This document shows positions 1 through 5,024 of a stretch of 5,024 nucleotides of DNA, piece by piece. The stretch comes from Robiginitomaculum sp. (GTDB lineage: Bacteria; Pseudomonadota; Alphaproteobacteria; Caulobacterales; Maricaulaceae). The translations under genes were made by a program, and so were the position numbers. The stretch lies in NCBI GenBank assembly GCA_002733385.1, contig NVVO01000003.1, positions 119,529 through 124,552 on the forward strand. Direction: 5' to 3'. How positions within the stretch are numbered: position 1 is the stretch's first letter; each line of letters starts with the position of its first letter. The notes beneath the pieces were generated by a model. It was not told the origin of the DNA. It was given only the letters and a program-made list of their open reading frames with translations, and did no database searches.

Positions 1-2
1 TG

Positions 3-2195
3 GCCCCCATTGACAAATATTATTTGCGTTTGGCCGTGCCCGTAATGCTGATTTTGGCGTTTATGGTCGGGTTTGGTGATAATTATGAACGCTTGCGGGC
101 GTCTTTAACCCCGGGCTGGATATCCGGTGTATCGGCCAAATCAGCCCATTATGAGGCCTGGATAGACCCGCCGCAATATACGGCCCGCCCGCCCAGTTAT
201 TTCAAAGGACAAAAATCTCTGCAAGTTCCCGAGGGCTCTGAATTTGTCGCCCGTATATCCGGCGTTAAAACCGCGCCGCGTTTAATTGTGCGCCGAAAAA
301 ATGGCCAAACAAGGCGCATCACCCCCAAGCGGCTCGGCCCACAAAGCTTTGAAGCCCGCGCTATTATTTTGCGCGACAGCACGGCCAGTTTCAGGATCGG
401 CAAAAGCCAGCAAGTTTGGGGATTAGATGTGGCCATTGACCAAATGCCCACCGTCACATTTGACGAGCTACCAAGTGCAGGCAAGCGAGATCGGCTGGAG
501 TTTAAATATTCCCTTGAGGACGATTACGGCGTCGTAAACCTGTACTTGTCAATGGCCTTACAAAGTGACCCGGACAATACCGAGCAGATTAGCATTGCCT
601 TGCCAGGCGCGTCCGTGCGCACGTCGAAACAAGAACCGGGCGGGCTTGATCTGACCAAGCACAAATGGGCCGGCAAGAAGGTTACGGGACGATTATTGGC
701 GGTAGACGGCAAACGCCAGGTCGGCTCGACCGCGCTGCATGATTTCATTGTGCCTGATAAAATTTTCGTAGAACCACTGGCCAAAGCAGTGGCCGAACAA
801 CGCCAGTTAATGCTGGCAGGCACGCAAGCATATGCGCCCTTTAAAGCACCTAAATCGGTCGCCGACAAAAATCTGCCATTATTTGCGGTTGACCGCCCCG
901 ACCAAACCATTGCGCGGGCACCAGAACCAGTACGGCGTACCGCATTATTGATCGACGCCATTACCGACAAACCTGTCGGTATTTTTGAAGACCCAAGTGT
1001 TTATATGGGCCTGCGCCATATTTACCGCCGTTTGCAACTGGCGCAAAAACAAGACGAATTATCAGGCATTGCGGAAGATTTATGGGCCATAGCCCTGCGG
1101 GCCGAATTTGGCCTTTTGGGGGACGCGCTTGAGGACATGAAACGGGCCGAGCGGGCTTTGAACAATGCCATGGCCAGACGTGCCCCCCAGCGCGAAGTGG
1201 ATGTATTGTTCGAACGCTATAACGAGGCGGTTGACCGCTATATGGAACAATTGATGCTGGACGCGGTCAAAAACGCCAAAAACAATGCCGATGGCAGTGA
1301 GGGCGGCGGCGGTGACAGTTTTCAAATGGACGAAATCCAGGCACTACTTGATGCCATTGAAGAAGCCAACCGCATGGGCGACAGTGCCGCTGCCCGCAAA
1401 GCGCTGGCGCAATTGGCGGAGCTGTTGGAAAATATGCAAATCCAGCTGGCCGAAGGCGGTGGTGGTTCCGGCTCGGGGGTTGGCGAGGGCATGAGCGACG
1501 AGCTTAAGCAGGCTTTGGAAGAACTTAACGACATCCTCGGGGAGCAGCGTCGCTTGCGCGACGAAACCCAAGACGCGGGCCGGGCCGAAGCGGACCAGTG
1601 GACGGAACAAAACCAAGATGGACAAAGCGGGGTTGACCCATCTGGACAAGGCGAGGCGGGACAAGGACAGGCGGGACAAGATTTGGCCGAAAGGCAAGAC
1701 CAGATCGGAGAATTATTGCAATCGCTGGAAGACAGCGCCGGAGCATCTGGAGACGGGCAAGATGCTAATAATGATAGTGACGAAAGCGGAGCGGGTGGTT
1801 CTGGCGAGGACATAAAACAGGCGCTCAGGGACGCCAAAACTGCTATGGAACGTTCACAAACAGCTTTGCAGGACGGTGAATTTTACAGGGCAGGCCGGGC
1901 GCAATCAGATGCCATAGATGCGTTGCGCCAGGCCGGGGAAGGCTTGTTGACCCAAGAAGCCAAACGGCTGGACGCAGACCAAGAGGGCGGCAATAGAGAC
2001 GCGTCCGGGCGCGGCGACCCATTTGGCCGCGACGACGGCGGCGACGGGATTGGAGAATCCGATATAGATGTGCCTGAGAAATCCGACCAGCAACGGGCCC
2101 GGGAACTTTTGCAAGAATTACGCAAGCGCTCCGGGGAAAGCGAACGAGACCAAATCGAGCGGGAATATCTGGAACGCTTGCTGGAGCGGTTTTAA
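3..2195 (+). CDS. TIGR02302 / DUF4175 family membrane-anchored protein, 5'-truncated by the window edge
   Basis: The product is of unknown function in a family typical of Alphaproteobacteria. The frame is open to the left edge, with 730 residues visible, so the first in-frame TTG (base 24) is not the real start; family members run to about 800-880 residues, so roughly the first 100 are missing. Numbering from base 3: a hydrophobic, probably membrane-spanning segment at about 8-25; the family motif AWIDPPQYT near 52-60 followed by VPEGS (75-79), in a beta-rich, likely periplasmic part; LEDDYGV near 171-177; then helical, charged segments (about 360-418 LWAIALRAE..., 442-483 MDEIQALLD...ENMQ) separated by Gly/Ser/Gln/Asp-rich linkers (about 430-437, 484-496, 534-558, 578-600). 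The C-terminus has the family signature: DPFGR (about 672-676), then an Arg/Glu-rich helix ending YLERLLERF. No frameshift is seen. A convergent gene ends 10 bases beyond its TAA. Family assignment is firm; biochemical role is unknown. Confidence 0.93.
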   Translation, partial: APIDKYYLRLAVPVMLILAFMVGFGDNYERLRASLTPGWISGVSAKSAHYEAWIDPPQYTARPPSYFKGQKSLQVPEGSEFVARISGVKTAPRLIVRRKNGQTRRITPKRLGPQSFEARAIILRDSTASFRIGKSQQVWGLDVAIDQMPTVTFDELPSAGKRDRLEFKYSLEDDYGVVNLYLSMALQSDPDNTEQISIALPGASVRTSKQEPGGLDLTKHKWAGKKVTGRLLAVDGKRQVGSTALHDFIVPDKIFVEPLAKAVAEQRQLMLAGTQAYAPFKAPKSVADKNLPLFAVDRPDQTIARAPEPVRRTALLIDAITDKPVGIFEDPSVYMGLRHIYRRLQLAQKQDELSGIAEDLWAIALRAEFGLLGDALEDMKRAERALNNAMARRAPQREVDVLFERYNEAVDRYMEQLMLDAVKNAKNNADGSEGGGGDSFQMDEIQALLDAIEEANRMGDSAAARKALAQLAELLENMQIQLAEGGGGSGSGVGEGMSDELKQALEELNDILGEQRRLRDETQDAGRAEADQWTEQNQDGQSGVDPSGQGEAGQGQAGQDLAERQDQIGELLQSLEDSAGASGDGQDANNDSDESGAGGSGEDIKQALRDAKTAMERSQTALQDGEFYRAGRAQSDAIDALRQAGEGLLTQEAKRLDADQEGGNRDASGRGDPFGRDDGGDGIGESDIDVPEKSDQQRARELLQELRKRSGESERDQIEREYLERLLERF
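1644..1680 (+). repeat. 15-base periodic repeat inside the TIGR02302 linker
   Basis: The heptamer GGACAAG recurs at 1644-1650, 1659-1665 and 1674-1680, exactly 15 bases apart. The last two copies extend to an identical 12-mer, AGGCGGGACAAG (1654-1665 and 1669-1680). The period is a multiple of three, so the frame is kept and the repeat encodes Gly-Gln-rich text (SGQGEAGQGQAGQD). A related GGACAAA sits at 1620-1626, out of step with the 15-base period. It looks like a short in-frame tandem duplication in a disordered linker, a place where length variation between strains would be tolerated. Confidence 0.6.
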
Positions 2196-2205
2196 AGCCT
2201 CCAAT

Positions 2206-3051
2206 TTATTCAATATATTGCTTGGTGATTTCTATGTTTCTGGTTTTGATCACGGCTTTGAAAATGCTGATTTTGTAGCTCATGCGCACGGGTATATAAA
2301 GTCCCGCCTCGTCAAATTTGGCCAGATAAATCTTGACGGGGGTTGAAGCTTCTTCCTCGCTGGGCAAATCTTCCGGATCGAACCCCGACACTGGTACATA
2401 ATAAACGCTACAGCCAATGGTATGGCCTTTAAAGCCTTTTTGCTTGATATATCTATCGCCAATCCGCTCCATGCGCAGCAGATAATGTTGCTTGGAATCA
2501 AATACGGGAATGGTGCCAACACAAGGCTCGCCCGTGAACCGAAACCCGCGCATCATCATATTGAGCAAGGCCGACAGGGCATCGTCGCTTTCAAAACGCT
2601 GGGCCTTGCTGGCCGGCGGCTTGCCCTGGGAACCAAGTCTGGGCACAATAGAAATATCGACGCTATCCGAACCGTATTTCATTTCCACACGCCGGTTTTT
2701 CTTGTCGAGGTTTTGCTGGATGTGGCTTATGGGGTTGAGACCATTTTCGTCTATGCTTCCAGTGGTTGTGGCCCAAATCTGGAATTTTTTGAGCAAGGCT
2801 CCAAGGCCGGATGTAAACAAATCTGCCCGCATGGAATATGAATTATCGGTCAAGGCACCTGAGACATTGGCCTTCATCACCCTAAAGCCGAACACATAGC
2901 CTTTTAGATTAACTTTCACTAGGGTGACTTGTCTAGGCCCGGCTTGCGCAGCTTTTGCTTCGTTTTCAGTTGCATTGGCCAGATTTCCTGTGCACATCAT
3001 TGCGGCGCTAAAAGCCGAAACCATCAGTCCAGTTTTGAAAAAATTTCTCAT
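2206..3051 (-). CDS. Exported DUF3108-like protein
   Basis: A 281-residue protein of unknown function, probably periplasmic or envelope-associated. I chose the ATG at 3051 because it follows AGGA at a spacing of 6 and opens a good signal peptide: basic start (MRNFFK), hydrophobic core about 8-20, and cleavage site ANA at 25-27. An upstream ATG at 3135 would bury the signal peptide behind 28 polar residues and has no good ribosome site. The mature part has features of DUF3108: a Tyr-rich beta pattern with SYSMRADLFTSGLGALL (71-87), TTTGSIDENGLNP (95-107), a DDALSALLNMM segment (156-166), then C177 with VGTIPVFDSKQHY (178-190), and a second Cys at 214 followed by SVYYVP. The two cysteines could form a disulfide after export (inference). 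The sequence is divergent and the domain was assigned by eye, without a search. C20 does not sit in a proper lipobox, so a lipoprotein is unlikely. It converges on the TIGR02302 gene and lies 120 bases downstream of the amidohydrolase on the same strand. Confidence 0.82.
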   Translation of the reverse strand: MRNFFKTGLMVSAFSAAMMCTGNLANATENEAKAAQAGPRQVTLVKVNLKGYVFGFRVMKANVSGALTDNSYSMRADLFTSGLGALLKKFQIWATTTGSIDENGLNPISHIQQNLDKKNRRVEMKYGSDSVDISIVPRLGSQGKPPASKAQRFESDDALSALLNMMMRGFRFTGEPCVGTIPVFDSKQHYLLRMERIGDRYIKQKGFKGHTIGCSVYYVPVSGFDPEDLPSEEEASTPVKIYLAKFDEAGLYIPVRMSYKISIFKAVIKTRNIEITKQYIE

Positions 3052-3057
3052 ATTACG

Positions 3058-3061
3058 TCCT
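3058..3061 (-). promoter_or_regulatory. Ribosome binding site (AGGA) setting the DUF3108 start
   Basis: On the minus strand AGGA lies six bases before the ATG at 3051. It decides between the three in-frame ATGs (3135, 3066, 3051) in favour of the last, which is also the one that places a signal peptide at the N-terminus. AGGA itself lies inside the longer reading frame, just after the ATG at 3066. Confidence 0.6.
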
Positions 3062-3120
3062 AACATTCTTGAATCTACATCGGGGTTATAGAGAAATTTT
3101 TGTGAGTGACACCTGAACAA

Positions 3121-3138
3121 TTCAGCAAATTGCATGAA
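3121..3138. repeat. Imperfect inverted repeat in the amidohydrolase-DUF3108 gap
   Basis: TTCAGCAAATTGCATGAA: the arms TTCA-GCAA and TTGC-TGAA pair over 8 base pairs around a single central A, with one unpaired A (base 3134) between TTGC and TGAA. The loop is too short for a good RNA hairpin at full pairing, and no strong T run follows on either strand, so it makes a poor intrinsic terminator. A protein-binding operator, or chance in AT-rich DNA, are the alternatives. It lies about 70-87 bases before the DUF3108 ATG and about 33 bases after the amidohydrolase stop. The rest of this 120-base gap (3052-3171) shows no convincing paired -35/-10 boxes. Confidence 0.35.
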
Positions 3139-3171
3139 ATCTTGGTAAGCTTGCCGTTCAATATTTATAGC

Positions 3172-4938
3172 CTATTGGCCCATTCTGACCAGACGGCCTG
3201 GCCGGGCTTTCGTGACTTGATTGTCTATAATCACCGCCTGTCCGCTCACCAATGTTGCCTTATAGCCGCTGACGGGCTGTAAAAGACGTTGGCCACCAGC
3301 GGGCAGATCTTTGACCATTTCCGGCACACCCAAAGATAAAGCTTCATAATCAATAATATTGATATCGGCCTTGAGACCCACTTCAATCCGGCCCCGGTCG
3401 GTGAGACCAAGAAAATCCGCCGCGTCGGCGCTGAGCATTTGCACGGCGCGAGCAATTGAGATTTTTTTGTCGGCCCGGTCGCGTGTCCAATAGGACAGCA
3501 AATATGTCGGGAAGCTGGCATCACAAATATAACCCACATGAGCGCCGCCGTCCGTCAGGCCCGGTAAAGACAAAGGATGGGTCATCATGGTGTGGACGGC
3601 ATCATAATTCATGTCGGTGTAATTATAGATCGGAAAATAAATCAAGGCCTTGCCGTCGTCTTCCAGCATCCAGTCATAGAGCACAGACCAGACGGTCTCG
3701 CCTTTGGCTTGGGCTTCTGCCGCCGCCGAACTTGCATAGCCTTGCTCGTAATTTGCCTGACCAGAACCGTCCGGAGACAGTTTGAACATTTTGCCGGCAA
3801 TCTGCTCGGTCATGGCAATCATTGTATCGGTCATGGGCGGCACAGACGTGCCGCGCCCGGCCAATTTTACCGGAGTTTCGGCCAGCATTTTTTGCTTCAA
3901 TTTTGGGTCGTTCAGTCGCCCTACGCGCTCTTCAAAGGATAAATCGGCAATCTCAATATAGCTGGGAAATGCCATGAGCGGATGGAAAGTTGATTGCAGG
4001 CCCAAAAACAAACCAATGCCGCGCGGTGCGGCTTGCAGGCGCAAATCAATCCCGTCTTTTTGTAAATCTTCGGCTCTTTTGATAATTTTACGCCAATGGT
4101 CAGGCACCAGGTCGCGTTGCATCAAGGTCATGGAGGCTTTATGGCCGGGGGCGGCGCGAAAATAGGTTTCCAATATGTCAAATTCTTTGTCAAATTGGTC
4201 GCCCGGACGTTCTTGGTCAAAATCATTGACCGCGTGCAAAACCCCGTAATCGAAATCCGTAAAGGCACTGGCAATACCCGCCAGCTCGGACGGGTGCGCT
4301 TCACTCGTGGGTGTCCACTCCCCGTCGGCGCTGCGGTGGGCATCGGAGCGTCCCGTTGAAAATCCAACCGCCCCTGCGGCCAAAGCCTCATGGGTTAACG
4401 TGCGCATTTGGGCAATATCCTCATCGCTGGCCCGCTCGTTATAAACGGCACGATCACCCATCACATACACCCTAAGCGGATCATGGGGCACCATGGCCAG
4501 AAAATCTATCGTGTGGGGGCGGGCATCCAGCGCGGTCATATATTCGGGAAAGCTTTCCCAGTCCCATGTTAAACCCTCAGATAACGCCGTGCCGGGAATA
4601 TCTTCAACCCCTTCCATCAGCCGGATTAATTTCTCATGATCGGCTTTACGGCACGGCGCGAAACCAACCCCGCAATTGCCCATGACAATAGTGGTGACCC
4701 CGTGATTGACCGAGGGTTGTAATTCTTCGTCCCAGGAAATCTGCCCATCATAATGGGTATGCAAATCGATATAGCCCGGTGTTACAATGGCACCGTCGGC
4801 ATTGATCGTTTCCTTGGCATCACCAGCGCATGTGCCTATTTTGCTAATTTTACCATCCACAATACCAATATCAGCCGAAAAAGCCTCGCCGCCATTGCCA
4901 TCATAAATAAGTCCGCCGGTTATTTTTACATCATACAT
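3172..4938 (-). CDS. N-acyl-D-amino-acid deacylase family amidohydrolase (amidohydrolase family 3)
   Basis: A complete 588-residue cytoplasmic metal hydrolase with no signal peptide, expected to cleave an amide bond, classically removing the acyl group from N-acyl-D-amino acids; the true substrate of this long subfamily is uncertain. The ATG at 4938 is preferred: the protein then begins MYDVKITGG, the usual start of the N-terminal beta-sandwich, with a weak AGAGAG ribosome site 7 bases upstream. An upstream in-frame TTG (4992) would add 18 polar residues. Visible metal-site residues: H60 and H62 (DLHTHYDGQ), C89 (GNCGVGFAP, 29 residues after H60, the same spacing as between H67 and C96 of characterised D-aminoacylase), H235 (GVLHAVND) and probably H266 (GHK), and the likely catalytic Asp D463 in LTDGGAHVGY. 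Subfamily motifs include LMEGVEDIPGTAL (107-119), VPHDPLRVYVMGDR (150-163) and GAVGFSTGR (189-197). The C-terminus LKADINIID...DLPAGGQRLLQ...GRLV closes the beta-sandwich. About 80 more residues lie between H266 and D463 than in the short D-aminoacylases. The upstream frame overlaps its start by 8 bases. Confidence 0.93.
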   Translation of the reverse strand: MYDVKITGGLIYDGNGGEAFSADIGIVDGKISKIGTCAGDAKETINADGAIVTPGYIDLHTHYDGQISWDEELQPSVNHGVTTIVMGNCGVGFAPCRKADHEKLIRLMEGVEDIPGTALSEGLTWDWESFPEYMTALDARPHTIDFLAMVPHDPLRVYVMGDRAVYNERASDEDIAQMRTLTHEALAAGAVGFSTGRSDAHRSADGEWTPTSEAHPSELAGIASAFTDFDYGVLHAVNDFDQERPGDQFDKEFDILETYFRAAPGHKASMTLMQRDLVPDHWRKIIKRAEDLQKDGIDLRLQAAPRGIGLFLGLQSTFHPLMAFPSYIEIADLSFEERVGRLNDPKLKQKMLAETPVKLAGRGTSVPPMTDTMIAMTEQIAGKMFKLSPDGSGQANYEQGYASSAAAEAQAKGETVWSVLYDWMLEDDGKALIYFPIYNYTDMNYDAVHTMMTHPLSLPGLTDGGAHVGYICDASFPTYLLSYWTRDRADKKISIARAVQMLSADAADFLGLTDRGRIEVGLKADINIIDYEALSLGVPEMVKDLPAGGQRLLQPVSGYKATLVSGQAVIIDNQVTKARPGRLVRMGQ

Positions 4939-5023
4939 GGTTTTGCTCTCTGTTTTGTTTGTGTCGTTTGTCTGAAAATTTGAACAGTCCAATAATCACA
5001 CCACCTGCAATTATATGCCATAA
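4931..5023 (-). CDS. Possible C-terminal end of a small membrane protein (partial, enters from the right edge)
   Basis: Reading leftwards from the window edge, one frame stays open for 30 residues and stops at a TGA (4933-4931) lying within the first codons of the amidohydrolase (ATGTATGA, 8-base overlap). It begins with the hydrophobic stretch LWHIIAGGVIIGLFKF, followed by a strongly basic, polar tail (SDKRHKQNREQNHV). This is the look of a last transmembrane helix plus a cytoplasmic tail under the positive-inside rule. The overlap resembles translationally coupled operon genes. Against it: only 30 residues are visible, a second frame is also open here (starting at an ATG at 5021, rich in Cys, Trp and Gln), and the stretch could simply be non-coding. 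I do not recognise the protein. The identity depends on sequence to the right of the window. Confidence 0.4.
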   Translation of the reverse strand, partial: LWHIIAGGVIIGLFKFSDKRHKQNREQNHV

Positions 5024-5024
5024 C

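Noticed and set aside
1322..1837. A 171-residue minus-strand open frame, rich in Ser, Pro, Ala and Cys, opposite the TIGR02302 gene.
   Set aside because: It is the antisense reading of the Gly/Glu/Asp/Gln-rich linkers, where codon bias keeps the opposite strand free of stops. It has no ribosome site or recognisable domain, while the plus-strand frame matches a known family.
2183..2202. GGAG...CTCC stem across the TIGR02302 stop as an intrinsic terminator.
   Set aside because: Only four or five pairs form, around a loop of about nine or more bases, and the following sequence (AATTTATT) is not a proper T run on the plus strand; there is none on the minus strand.
2211..2220. Perfect 10-base palindrome CAATATATTG near the 3' end of the DUF3108 gene.
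   Set aside because: It is short, AT-rich, has no loop, and lies inside codons for the last residues (KQYIE). This is expected by chance.
2422..2899. Two plus-strand open frames (139 and 135 residues) opposite the DUF3108 gene.
   Set aside because: They overlap each other and the DUF3108 frame, which has a signal peptide, a ribosome site and family-like motifs. Neither plus-strand translation resembles a known protein.
3071..3075. GAATC, a GANTC site of the kind methylated by CcrM in Alphaproteobacteria, just upstream of the DUF3108 start.
   Set aside because: The same pentamer also occurs inside genes in this window (for example near 2055 and 2495), so a single intergenic copy does not support methylation control.
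3085..3090. TATAAC on the minus strand as a -10 box for the DUF3108 gene.
   Set aside because: At spacings of 16-19 the upstream hexamers (such as GGTGTC) do not resemble a -35 box. The TTG-containing candidate is 24 bases away, too far.
3144..3155. Near-palindrome GGTAAGCTTGCC after the amidohydrolase stop as a terminator or operator.
   Set aside because: It has no loop and one mismatched pair, built around a HindIII-like hexamer. Too little to support a function.
5010..5015. A perfect TATAAT on the minus strand, about 70 bases before the amidohydrolase ATG, as a possible -10 box.
   Set aside because: Any -35 box would lie at or beyond the window edge and cannot be seen, and the hexamer falls within the open frame that probably belongs to an upstream gene.

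Overview
The window looks like a chromosomal segment from an alphaproteobacterium with roughly balanced base composition. The main reason is the left-hand gene, a clear member of the TIGR02302/DUF4175 family, a low-complexity membrane-anchored family I know only from Alphaproteobacteria. A DUF3108-type exported protein nearby fits the same group. I cannot place the genus from the sequence.

Layout: bases 3-2195 (+) hold the C-terminal part of the TIGR02302 protein, which runs off the left edge. It ends only 10 bases from the stop codon of a convergent gene at 2206-3051 (-), an exported DUF3108-like protein with a signal peptide. A 120-base intergenic stretch (3052-3171) carries that gene's ribosome binding site and an imperfect inverted repeat. 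Then comes 3172-4938 (-), a complete metal-dependent amidohydrolase of the N-acyl-D-amino-acid deacylase family. At the right edge (4931-5023, -) an open frame that looks like the end of a small membrane protein overlaps the amidohydrolase start by 8 bases, suggesting that the amidohydrolase is a downstream member of an operon entering from the right.

How the genes relate: the right-edge membrane protein (if real) and the amidohydrolase are probably co-transcribed leftwards. DUF3108 lies in the same direction but 120 bases further on, so it may be read through or have its own promoter. The TIGR02302 gene comes from the opposite side and belongs to a separate transcription unit. Two of the products are envelope proteins (TIGR02302 at the inner membrane, DUF3108 exported) and the amidohydrolase is cytoplasmic; nothing visible ties the three into one pathway.

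I see no RNA gene, mobile element, CRISPR array or defence-type system. This is mostly ordinary housekeeping or accessory metabolism sequence. The points worth a second look are the overlapping right-edge frame, the amidohydrolase's substrate, the repeat-bearing linker in the TIGR02302 protein, and the intergenic dyad.
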